This document shows, in pieces, positions 18,339 to 25,210 of a stretch of DNA of 64,000 nt. The translations under genes were made by a program, and so were the position numbers. The first letter of the stretch is position 1. Each line of letters starts with the position of its first letter. Under the pieces are notes generated by a model. The model searched no databases. It was not told the DNA's origin and was given only the letters and a program-made list of their open reading frames with translations. This DNA is from JAJFVC01 sp039698075 (GTDB taxonomy: Bacteria > Planctomycetota > Planctomycetia > Pirellulales > Thermoguttaceae), in NCBI GenBank assembly GCA_039698075.1, contig JBDKTJ010000037.1:23028-87027 (forward strand), given 5' to 3'.

Positions 18339-19150
18339 GCGACGAGATCGTGGTCCGTCCGCCGATCCGACCACAGCCGACCGCGTCGTCGGCCGGTCGC
18401 GCGTCGGGTGGATTGAAACGCGTGGCCATGTTGGAAGCCAAGGGGCTGGTGAAGATTTACGGGACGCGGCGCGTGGTCGACGGCGTCGATTTTCGGGTGG
18501 AGAAGGGCGAAATCGTCGGGCTGCTGGGTCCCAACGGCGCCGGCAAGACGACCAGCTTCCGCATGACCTGCGGGATGATCGTGCCGAACGCCGGCAAGGT
18601 GACGCTCAACGGAATCGACATCACGCATTGGCCGATGTACCGTCGTTCACGCGACGGCGGCATGGGCTATTTGGCTCAAGAGTCGAGCGTGTTTCGCAAG
18701 CTCTCGGTCGAGAAAAACCTGCTGGGCGTCATGGAGCTTTTGGGCTTCGACCGCAAAACCCGGCAGCGACGCTGCAACGAACTGCTCGAACAGTTCGACA
18801 TCACGCGGCTGCGCAAGTCGCTGGCGTTGTCGCTTTCGGGCGGCGAACGTCGGCGGTTGGAAATCGCCCGATGCTTGGTGTCCAATCCGAAAATCATTTT
18901 GTTGGACGAGCCGTTCACGGGCATCGATCCGGTGACGATCGCCAGCATTCAAAAGATCGTCCAGCGGTTGCGCGACGACGGCATTTCGATTCTGATCACC
19001 GACCATCAGGTGCGTGAGACGTTGCAAATCACTGATCGCAGCTACGTGGTCGACAAGGGCAAGATTCTGTGTCACGGCCGGCCCGAGGACGTGCTGGCCA
19101 ATCCGGAGGCTCGGCGGCGGTATTTTGGCGAAGATATGGCGATTCAGTAG
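18335..19150 (+). CDS. lptB: LptB-type ABC transporter ATP-binding protein
   Basis: ATPase of the type that powers extraction of lipopolysaccharide from the inner membrane. The 271-residue product has a 30-residue Pro/Ser-rich N-terminal tail before the ABC domain. Motifs are Walker A GPNGAGKTTS, Q-loop YLAQESSVF, signature LSGGERRR, Walker B IILLDEPF followed by TGIDPVT, and the switch His in ITDHQV. The combination DEPFTGIDPVTIASIQKIV is characteristic of LptB. The ATGA overlap with the second signal peptidase gene shows tight coupling, so the three genes form one envelope-biogenesis operon. No LptF/G is in view. Confidence 0.85.
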   Translation: MSDEIVVRPPIRPQPTASSAGRASGGLKRVAMLEAKGLVKIYGTRRVVDGVDFRVEKGEIVGLLGPNGAGKTTSFRMTCGMIVPNAGKVTLNGIDITHWPMYRRSRDGGMGYLAQESSVFRKLSVEKNLLGVMELLGFDRKTRQRRCNELLEQFDITRLRKSLALSLSGGERRRLEIARCLVSNPKIILLDEPFTGIDPVTIASIQKIVQRLRDDGISILITDHQVRETLQITDRSYVVDKGKILCHGRPEDVLANPEARRRYFGEDMAIQ

Positions 19151-19242
19151 GGGAAATAGGCAACGGGCGCAAGGATGCGCGGCCTTGGCAATCTGGTCAA
19201 ACATTTTCGCCGGCTCGCGTCGATGCTTTTGGCTAGCTTGCC

Positions 19243-19271
19243 TTGATTTCCAACGCGTGGGGCGGTAGATT
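19243..19271 (+). promoter_or_regulatory. Promoter of the 89-residue hypothetical gene
   Basis: TTGATT (19243-19248), a 17-bp spacer and TAGATT (19266-19271). The predicted transcription start near 19278 leaves a leader of about 39 nt that carries AGGAGG. Confidence 0.5.
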
Positions 19272-19316
19272 GGCTCGCCACGGTCATTAGGGTGCTTGCA
19301 ACAGGAGGTTGCGAAG

Positions 19317-19586
19317 ATGAGGACGGATCCTCTTCCCTTGGAAGTGCGCGAATTGGTCCTGCGAACGTTCCAAGATTTTGGTGCGGCGATTTTCTGTTCG
19401 TCGCAGGTGGACGAGAACATTTTGATCGAGGACGGGCGTCAGACCGCGCGCAGCTATCGGGTGGATGATTTTTGGGCGATGTGGCTGGTTCGCGTCGGCG
19501 TGGTGCAGTTTTACGACGCCGAAGGCGCGATGCTGCGGACGGTCAATCTGCTGGACGATCTGGAACCGGAGCAGATGGCGGCCTAA
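19317..19586 (+). CDS. Small conserved-looking protein, function unknown
   Basis: An 89-residue acidic protein (MRTDPLPLEVRELVLRTF...), with alternating helix and strand predicted by eye and no signal peptide or membrane segment. The ATG at 19317 has a full AGGAGG 8 nt upstream and a promoter at 19243-19271. That makes this a real, independently transcribed gene. The stretch NILIEDGRQTARSYRVDDFWAMWLVRVGVVQFYDAEG suggests a compact alpha/beta domain. A strong hairpin follows the stop at 19591-19625. No family recognised. Confidence 0.7.
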   Translation: MRTDPLPLEVRELVLRTFQDFGAAIFCSSQVDENILIEDGRQTARSYRVDDFWAMWLVRVGVVQFYDAEGAMLRTVNLLDDLEPEQMAA

Positions 19587-19590
19587 AAAC

Positions 19591-19625
19591 GCGTTCCCGC
19601 TTGAAAACGCAAGCGGCCGGAACGC
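19591..19625. repeat. Inverted repeat after the 89-residue gene (terminator-like)
   Basis: GCGTTCC (19591-19597) pairs with GGAACGC (19619-19625), and CGCTTG (19598-19603) pairs with CAAGCG (19610-19615), with a GCC bulge. There is no T-run on the plus strand. It contains the CGCAAGCGG motif seen in other gaps. Confidence 0.5.
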
Positions 19626-19740
19626 ATCTCACTTGAGTACAGCGGTCACACTCCGTCGCGTCTCGGCGCGGTGCGAAGAATTCGCACGCCCGATGCGATT
19701 CTTTCGCCCGTCGCTGTTTCGGGGGCCGACATTCGGGGAG

Positions 19741-19769
19741 TTGACGACGTCGGTTTGTCGCCCTATGCT
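19741..19769 (+). promoter_or_regulatory. Promoter of the YTV-type cysteine-rich protein gene
   Basis: TTGACG (19741-19746), a 17-bp spacer and TATGCT (19764-19769), giving a leader of roughly 45 nt with GGAGGAG before the ATG at 19821. Confidence 0.6.
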
Positions 19770-19820
19770 TCTACGCGGACGAGAAAGGTGCGATTTTCGT
19801 TTTCGGGAGGAGAAACAGTT

Positions 19821-20573
19821 ATGAAGATTTTTGCAAAAATGTCGCTGGCGATCGTGTTGTCGTTGATGGCGGTGAACGCGGTCGAGGCTTGTTATTGCGG
19901 TGCGGCGCGCTGGTCCGTTTGTCGTCGCGCTTGCTGTTGCGAGTCCGTTGCGTCGCCGTGCACGACGGTGATGCGGACCTGTCAGAAGGTGGTTTATCAG
20001 CCGCGGCAGTACACCTGCTATCGGACTTGCTACGAGCCGGTGTGCGAACAGAAAACCGTGAACGCCGTGCGTTACGTGCCGGAGACCCGGTACCGGGCGT
20101 GCGTGCAGACGGTTTGCCGACCGGTCTACGAGACGGTGGAGCGGGAGGTCTGCTACACGGTGTGCAGGCCGGTCACGTCGATGCAGACGGTGCGGGTTTG
20201 CTGCGGACAGTGGGAGATTCGGAACGTCGAGTGTTGCGCGCCGAATCCGTGCGATCCGTGCGGGCCGGCGGTCAAAACGACGCGTTCGTGCCGCGTTTGG
20301 ACGCCGCAGGTCGTCGAGAAACAAGTGCAATGCGTGCGTTATGTGACCGAGACGGTCAAGAAAAAAGTCCCGTGCACGGTGTGCCGGATGGTCTCGGAGC
20401 AGCGAACGATTCAAGTGCCGTACACGGTGTGCAAGGCTGAAAACTATCAGGCGACCGTTTCGTGCGTGCGCTACGTGGCGAAACAAGTGCCCTACACGGT
20501 GACGCGGTGCGAGCCGCAGGTGGTGACCACGCAAGTGCCGGTGCAGGTGTGCTGTCCGGCGGCGTGCCCGTGA
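19821..20573 (+). CDS. Cysteine-rich secreted protein with YTV-type repeats
   Basis: A 250-residue exported protein. The signal peptide is residues 1-23 (MKIFAKMSLAIVLSLMAVNA, cleavage before CYCG or after VEA). The mature part is extremely Cys-, Val- and Tyr-rich. It is built of repeated units such as VPETRYRACVQTVCRPV, EREVCYTVCRPV, VPCTVCRMV, VPYTVCKAE and VPYTVTRC. This matches the YTV-repeat family almost confined to planctomycetes, thought to belong to the proteinaceous cell surface and to be disulfide cross-linked. GGAGGAG lies about 10 nt before the ATG, and a strong promoter precedes it, as expected for an abundant surface protein. Family by composition and repeat pattern; function inferred. 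Confidence 0.85.
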   Translation: MKIFAKMSLAIVLSLMAVNAVEACYCGAARWSVCRRACCCESVASPCTTVMRTCQKVVYQPRQYTCYRTCYEPVCEQKTVNAVRYVPETRYRACVQTVCRPVYETVEREVCYTVCRPVTSMQTVRVCCGQWEIRNVECCAPNPCDPCGPAVKTTRSCRVWTPQVVEKQVQCVRYVTETVKKKVPCTVCRMVSEQRTIQVPYTVCKAENYQATVSCVRYVAKQVPYTVTRCEPQVVTTQVPVQVCCPAACP

Positions 20574-20593
20574 CGTGTTGAGGGATAAGAAAA

Positions 20594-20631
20594 GGCCGCG
20601 ACCGAGATGAATCGGCCGCGGCCATTTTTTT
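20594..20631. terminator. Rho-independent terminator between the convergent cysteine-rich genes
   Basis: GGCCGCGACCGA (20594-20605), loop GATGAA, TCGGCCGCGGCC (20612-20623): a 12-bp GC-rich stem with one mismatch. It is followed on the plus strand by A then seven T (20625-20631). AAAA before the stem gives a weaker U-run on the minus strand, so it may serve both genes. Confidence 0.85.
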
Positions 20632-20662
20632 ATCGCGTGGTGATTGAGAGTTTTGGGGTTGG

Positions 20663-21301
20663 TTATTGACGCACGGCTTTGTGCGGTTTCGGCGAGGCCG
20701 GCGTCGGCACGGTTCGCTCGGACTGCGAGACGATCTCTTCTTGCTGTCCGTCGTCGTCGTCGAACACCTGGCCGCCGCGGACGTTTCGGCTGTATCCGGC
20801 CTTGACGCCGCAGGAACGGCATCCGTCGCCGGTGTAGTTGCCGTTGCCGTCGCAGGGATCCCAGCAGTCGGGGGCATCGCTGTAGAAGTCGCCCCAGTAG
20901 CGTTCGCCGCAGGCCGAGCCGCACCAGCAGCGCGGCGAGAACAAGGCGAACAGGCAACTGAGCGGTCCACGATGCCAGCAGCGGCCGTAGCAACTGTCGC
21001 CGCAGGGATCGGCGCACGGATCGCAGTCGCCGCAGGCTCGGCAGCCCAATCGGCGGCAGGGGCGTCCGTTTCCGACGTCGCAGCCGCCATCGTCTTCGGC
21101 GTAGACTCGGGCGCGTCGCATGGCCAAGCCGGGACGCATCGTCCCGCAAGTTGGGCAGCCGTCGTCACAATCGCCCTGGCACATCCCGCACCCGCCGCGG
21201 GTCATGCAAGGACGGTAGCAAAAAACCGCCTGGAAGATGCCGCAACCGGTGGTGGCCGAGAGCGCACCCCCTAATAGGATGAGTAATGCTAGGCGTTTCA
21301 C
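20663..21301 (-). CDS. Cysteine-rich exported (possible lipo-) protein, planctomycete type
   Basis: A 212-residue protein. Its N-terminus MKRLALLILLGGALSATTGC fits a signal peptide with a possible lipoprotein cysteine at residue 20 (TTGC is an imperfect lipobox). The mature region has more than 25 cysteines in patterns like CGMCQGDCDDGCPTCG and CRACGDCDPCADPCGDSC, then a hydrophilic acidic tail without Cys (residues about 170-212). Proteins of this composition are common in planctomycetes and are thought to be envelope components; no catalytic motif is visible. Convergent with the YTV-type gene and probably sharing its terminator. Confidence 0.72.
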   Translation of the reverse strand: MKRLALLILLGGALSATTGCGIFQAVFCYRPCMTRGGCGMCQGDCDDGCPTCGTMRPGLAMRRARVYAEDDGGCDVGNGRPCRRLGCRACGDCDPCADPCGDSCYGRCWHRGPLSCLFALFSPRCWCGSACGERYWGDFYSDAPDCWDPCDGNGNYTGDGCRSCGVKAGYSRNVRGGQVFDDDDGQQEEIVSQSERTVPTPASPKPHKAVRQ

Positions 21302-21508
21302 GATCTATTTTCCTTCGTATTGACGTCGGATACAGACTTTCAACAGCCGTTATCGTCCAAACAACCGGGAGAATCGAGAAATTCATTAAAATCAGAAAAG
21401 ATTTCCCAAAACACCTAAATCCCATGCCTCGGCGGTGATGCGCAGCGTGAGGCGGCGGCGGACGAAATTTCCTATTTTGGCGGGTAGAAGGTTGGCGGCC
21501 CTGGCGGT

Positions 21509-21540
21509 TATAATGAAGGGCGTCTCGTTTTTTTGGGGAG
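21509..21540 (+). promoter_or_regulatory. -10 element and ribosome binding site of ribBA
   Basis: Perfect TATAAT at 21509-21514 without a good -35. GGGGAG at 21535-21540 lies 9 nt before the GTG at 21550 and fixes that start. The leader of about 30 nt is far too short for an FMN riboswitch. Confidence 0.5.
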
Positions 21541-21549
21541 AAATACGCC

Positions 21550-22755
21550 GTGTCGCAACGACTTTCGACGGTTGAGGCCGCCATTGAGGCCATCGCCGCG
21601 GGCAAACTGGTCATCGTTCTGGACGCCGAAGACCGGGAGCACGAGGGCGATTTTATTTGTGCGGCTGAAAAGGTTACGCCGGAGGTGGTCAATTTCATGA
21701 TTACCTACGGGCGCGGGCAGCTTTGCATGTTGATTCTGCCCGAGGTGGCCGGGCGTTTGGACCTACCGCCGATCGTGCAAGACAACACCGCGCCGTTCAA
21801 GACGGCGTTCACCGTGCCGATCGATCATGCGAGCGGGCGGACGGGCGTGACCGCGCCGGAGCGGGCCAAGACGATTTTGGAGATTCTCAATCCGCAGAGC
21901 AAGCCGACGGATTTCGTTCGGCCGGGCCATCTGTTTCCGTTGGTGGCCAAGGAGGGCGGCGTGTTGCGGCGGGCCGGCCACACCGAGTGCGCCGTCGATC
22001 TGGCTCGACTGGCCGGATTGAAACCGGCGGGTGTGCTGATCGAAATCCTTGGCAAAAACGGCGATCGGGCCACGCCGGACGAATTGTTCGCCCTGGCCGA
22101 GCAGTTTCATCTGGAAATCATCACGATCGAGTCGTTGATTCGTTATCGACGTCGCAGCGAAAAACTCGTTTACCGATTGGCCGAGGCCGATCTGCCGACG
22201 CGGTTCGGACCGGGCCGGATCATGGCGTATGGGGTGAAGTACGAGGATCAGCAGCCGATCGCCGTCGTGATGGGCGACCCGGCGTCGCGTCCGGAGCCGT
22301 TGGTGCGGTTGCATTCGGCGTGTTTCACCGGCGACCTGCTGGCCTCGTTGCGGTGCGATTGCGGCGACCAGCTTCAGATGGCCATGCAGATGATCGGCCA
22401 AGAGAAGGCGGGCGTGCTGGTCTATCTGCCTCAGGAAGGCCGCGGCATCGGGTTGGTCGAAAAAATCAAGGCCTATCGGCTTCAAGATCAGGGGCTCGAT
22501 ACGGTCGAGGCGAATCTGGCGTTGGGCCATCAGGCCGACAGCCGCGACTATGGCGTCGGCATTCAGATTCTCAAGGACTTGGGACTCTCGAAGGTGCGGT
22601 TGTTGACGAACAACCCAAAAAAGGTCGACGCCTTCATCTACAGCGGGTTCGATTTGCAGGTGGTCGATCAGGTGCCGATCGTCGGACCGATCAACGAGCA
22701 CAACGCCCGCTATCTGGCCGTGAAGCGCGACAAGATGGGGCACAAGCTGCCGTAG
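21550..22755 (+). CDS. ribBA: Bifunctional 3,4-dihydroxy-2-butanone-4-phosphate synthase / GTP cyclohydrolase II
   Basis: Makes both precursors of riboflavin, from ribulose-5-phosphate and from GTP. The 401-residue fusion has RibB in residues 1-200 and RibA in about 205-401. RibB motifs are DAEDREHEGDF, RTGVTAPERA (substrate and metal site) and AGHTECAVDLARLAG. RibA motifs are RLHSACFTGDLLASLRCDCG, which supplies the three zinc cysteines, then LPQEGRGIGL and the C-terminal LLTNNPKK. The gene starts with GTG and stands alone, with no FMN riboswitch in the short leader. Confidence 0.96.
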   Translation: MSQRLSTVEAAIEAIAAGKLVIVLDAEDREHEGDFICAAEKVTPEVVNFMITYGRGQLCMLILPEVAGRLDLPPIVQDNTAPFKTAFTVPIDHASGRTGVTAPERAKTILEILNPQSKPTDFVRPGHLFPLVAKEGGVLRRAGHTECAVDLARLAGLKPAGVLIEILGKNGDRATPDELFALAEQFHLEIITIESLIRYRRRSEKLVYRLAEADLPTRFGPGRIMAYGVKYEDQQPIAVVMGDPASRPEPLVRLHSACFTGDLLASLRCDCGDQLQMAMQMIGQEKAGVLVYLPQEGRGIGLVEKIKAYRLQDQGLDTVEANLALGHQADSRDYGVGIQILKDLGLSKVRLLTNNPKKVDAFIYSGFDLQVVDQVPIVGPINEHNARYLAVKRDKMGHKLP

Positions 22756-22856
22756 AAAAGTTTTTGGTCGTCGAGCCGTCGTGACTTCAGCAGGACGATG
22801 GCTCCAATCATTTCTTGAAGCTCGTCTTTCGTCATTTCGGCAACCGTGGTGCTCAT
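22710..22856 (-). CDS. Small ORF, possibly the truncated remnant of a small helical-protein gene
   Basis: A 48-residue product (MSTTVAEMTKDELQEMIGAIV...). Its first 21 residues resemble the N-terminus of short helical hypothetical or antitoxin-like proteins common in planctomycetes and cyanobacteria, but the usual Glu-rich continuation is lost and the 3' end runs 46 bp into ribBA on the other strand. Expression signals look intact: TATAAT on the minus strand at 22894-22899 and GGAG about 10 nt before the ATG. A decayed or truncated gene is the best reading; a real short protein is not excluded. Confidence 0.4.
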   Translation of the reverse strand: MSTTVAEMTKDELQEMIGAIVLLKSRRLDDQKLFYGSLCPILSRFTAR

Positions 22857-23108
22857 GACCGCGTACTCCGCAATAGGGAATCGACTGCGTCCAATTATAC
22901 CACTTTGAGGGCTTGTGGGACAGCATGACCCGAATCGGCGGCAAAGTCTGATCGAACCGCGGTGGTTTTCTTGGCGGTTTTGCGGCGGCTTTTGGGGCGT
23001 GGACGCGATTTGCGGCGTAGAGTTTAGCGGATCGAAAAACCTTCCGCCGTTGGCAGTCTGGCCGCGATCGGCACAGACGGCACAATTGGCACAACCTGCC
23101 CACCTGCG
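22857..23108. other. Intergenic region before the TPR/transglutaminase-like gene
   Basis: Together with the small remnant, about 350 bp separate ribBA from the next gene. Apart from the minus-strand -10 at 22894-22899, nothing else was recognised. Confidence 0.4.
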
Positions 23109-24203
23109 ATGTTCCCGCCGCGACGCTGTTCCGCGATCGTATTGTGCGTGCTCGCGCTGTCGATTTGGACGGCCGCGGGGGCGCGTGCGCCGGCTTCCAG
23201 TCTCGACCCGACGCCGAGGACGACCGAGACGCGCGTCGATTTTGGCTTGCCCAGCGGTCGGTTGGAAAAACAGTTGTTGGACGATTCGGCGGACGGGCGA
23301 TTGGATCGGTTTTCGCCGTTGGACGCCGCGTTGGTGGCGGGCGGGATTGCGACGCTGGACGATTTGAATCGTTATCGTCAAAAGGCGGCCTCGCTGGTCG
23401 AGCGGTTGCGGTGTTCCGAAGAACTTTCCGAAGAGCCGCATCGTCGGGCGGAAACGGTTTTCAATTTTTTGCATCGCGAGGTATTTTGCGGCGGATACGA
23501 TTTGGCGTACACCGATTTGCGTCGCGTGTTGGACGAGGGGCGATTCAATTGCGTCAGCGCGACGGTGTTGTTCAACTACGTGGCCGAGCAATTGGGGCTT
23601 CGGTGCTGCGGTTTGGAGATGCCGGGCCACGCGATGAGCCGCGTTCGTTTGCCCGACGGACCGCTGGACGTGGAAAACACCTTTGCGCATTGGCAAGAGT
23701 TGCCCGGTGCGCCGTCGGCGCCGGTTCCGAAAGGCGCGGCGATCGGTGCGGCGGCCAGCGGCGATCGGTCGAAGGCGCGCGAGGTCTCGCCGATTCAACT
23801 GGCGGCGATGATTTACTACAATCGCGGCGTCGATCTGTTGGCGGCCAAACGATTTGACGAGGCGGCGGCGCTGAACGCCAAGGCCCTGCGTTTGGACCCG
23901 AACAACGCGGTGGCGAAGCAGAACTTTTTGGCGACGTTGAACAACTGGTCGATCGAGTTGGGCAACGCGCGGCGATTCGGCGAGTCGGTCGCGTTGTTGC
24001 GGCAAGGGCTTGCCATGGACCCGCATTTTGCGGCTTTTTCACAGAATTACGTGCACGTGCACCGTCTTTGGGCCGAGCAGTTGTGCCGGCAAGATCGCGT
24101 CGCGGAGGCGGCCGAACTGCTGGCCCGCGCGGCGGCCGAGATGCCCGATCGCGAGGACTTGCGGCGCATCGAGAGCGACGTGCGCCGGCGTTTGTCGCCA
24201 TGA
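23109..24203 (+). CDS. Exported transglutaminase-like/TPR protein
   Basis: A 364-residue protein with an N-terminal signal sequence (CSAIVLCVLALSIWTAAGARA). Residues about 100-205 resemble the transglutaminase-like core of the SirB1 type. The Cys is in GRFNCVSATVLFNYVAEQLGL, the His in PGHAMSRV and an Asp in LDVENTF, in the order Cys-His-Asp. Two to three TPR-like repeats follow (about 235-360: YYNRGVDLLAAKRFDEAAALNAKALRLDPNNA, WSIELGNARRFGESVALLRQGLAMDPH and a third helix pair). Such fusions are frequent in planctomycetes, with unknown targets. The catalytic assignment is by motif only. Confidence 0.75.
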   Translation: MFPPRRCSAIVLCVLALSIWTAAGARAPASSLDPTPRTTETRVDFGLPSGRLEKQLLDDSADGRLDRFSPLDAALVAGGIATLDDLNRYRQKAASLVERLRCSEELSEEPHRRAETVFNFLHREVFCGGYDLAYTDLRRVLDEGRFNCVSATVLFNYVAEQLGLRCCGLEMPGHAMSRVRLPDGPLDVENTFAHWQELPGAPSAPVPKGAAIGAAASGDRSKAREVSPIQLAAMIYYNRGVDLLAAKRFDEAAALNAKALRLDPNNAVAKQNFLATLNNWSIELGNARRFGESVALLRQGLAMDPHFAAFSQNYVHVHRLWAEQLCRQDRVAEAAELLARAAAEMPDREDLRRIESDVRRRLSP

Positions 24204-24218
24204 CGGACGCGGCAACCG

Positions 24219-24779
24219 TTACTTGGGGGCTTCGTCGGTGGGCGGGGTCATCAGGTTGATGGTTGGCGAGGCGGCGTCGGGCTTTGATTTTGCGGCCGGC
24301 GCTTTGGGCGGCACGTAGGCTGGGGCATCATTTTTGTTGCTGGTCGTATCGGCGATGGCGATTCGACGGCCGTCGGGCAGAACCACTTCCAACTCGATGG
24401 TTTCCCACTGGTCCCTCATCAACCGGGCGTTGACGTGCGCTTTGGCCGGACCATTGGGCCCGACCAGCGGCCATCGCAGATCTTGTTCGCTGGCGTCCCA
24501 ACGAGCGTTGGGGGCGGGCCAACTGCCGATGGCGACGGATTGGCCCAAGGCCTTTTGGACCCGGGAGTCGGCCTGGATTTTTTCCATGGAGGCGAGAAAC
24601 AGGGGCGAGTGATAGGCGCGCCAGAAAAGGGCCCAGTAGATGAGGCCGCCGCCGACGACAAGCACGGTCACCAACACGGTGAACGAAAACCAGGGCCAGT
24701 TCCGCGACCACCAGCTACGAGAGGGGTGTTTGCGGCTCATTCGTTTCAAGGCTTGTCTTTCGACCTCTCCGAGTTTCAT
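24219..24779 (-). CDS. Coa1-like cytochrome c oxidase assembly family protein
   Basis: A 186-residue protein with one transmembrane helix (about residues 22-45, WPWFSFTVLVTVLVVGGGLIYWAL). A soluble domain follows: SPLFLASMEKIQADSRVQKALGQSVAIG, then a strand region with AHVNARLMRDQWETIELEVVLPDG. That is the layout of the Coa1/Tim21 family, involved in cytochrome oxidase assembly in mitochondria and of unclear role in bacteria. A Pro/Ala/Lys-rich tail ends it. The start at 24779 forms an ATGA overlap with the small gene upstream; the ATG at 24794 is less likely. No oxidase gene is in the window. Confidence 0.65.
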   Translation of the reverse strand: MKLGEVERQALKRMSRKHPSRSWWSRNWPWFSFTVLVTVLVVGGGLIYWALFWRAYHSPLFLASMEKIQADSRVQKALGQSVAIGSWPAPNARWDASEQDLRWPLVGPNGPAKAHVNARLMRDQWETIELEVVLPDGRRIAIADTTSNKNDAPAYVPPKAPAAKSKPDAASPTINLMTPPTDEAPK

Positions 24780-24991
24780 GATGGCGGCTCCCATTTGAAA
24801 AATTCCGGATCGATGTCGTGCCAGCCGGCGTCGGGACCGTCGAATTGCACCAGGGCGCGGCCGTTTTGGTTTATGGCCACCACCCGGCCCGGGGTGTTTG
24901 CCCAGCGAGCCAACTCCGGTCGATTGGCGTCGACGACGATGCGGCGGCCCGCGAATTGCTGTTTCAGACGCTCAACGGTATCAGGCAGCAT
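24776..24991 (-). CDS. Small protein, function unknown (71 residues)
   Basis: Product MLPDTVERLKQQFAGRRIVVDANRPELARWANTPGRVVAINQNGRALVQFDGPDAGWHDIDPEFFKWEPPS, given here only as a span: residues 1-20 helical, then an SH3-like strand set with PGRVVAIN and ALVQFDGPDAGWHDI. The frame stays open upstream to 25228, but the composition there looks non-coding and it would reach the ftsH leader. Overlap of its stop with the Coa1-like start (ATGA at 24776-24779) supports a two-gene unit. No family recognised. Confidence 0.6.
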   Translation of the reverse strand: MLPDTVERLKQQFAGRRIVVDANRPELARWANTPGRVVAINQNGRALVQFDGPDAGWHDIDPEFFKWEPPS

Positions 24992-25210
24992 GAAAGGAGG
25001 CGCCCCCTGCGGCAAGTAAGACGGAAGAATCGCAATAGTATCGCGTTTTTCGACGGACGACAATCCCGGAACCAGATGGGGGGGCGGCTGACGTGCGCGA
25101 TGGAAGTTTGGGGCGTGGGAGCGTGGTAGAATAGAAAAAGTCGAACCATTGTCCGACAACGGGAAATACGCCAGGTTGATCTTCTTGATTTTGACGGAAA
25201 GAGACGTTCC

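Noticed and set aside
19629..21149. 506-residue minus-strand frame across both cysteine-rich genes
   Set aside because: Would run through the terminator at 20594-20631 and both real genes; Arg/His-rich shadow.
21302..21549. FMN riboswitch ahead of ribBA
   Set aside because: The perfect TATAAT at 21509-21514 leaves a leader of about 30 nt, too short for an FMN aptamer, and none of its conserved pieces were seen upstream.
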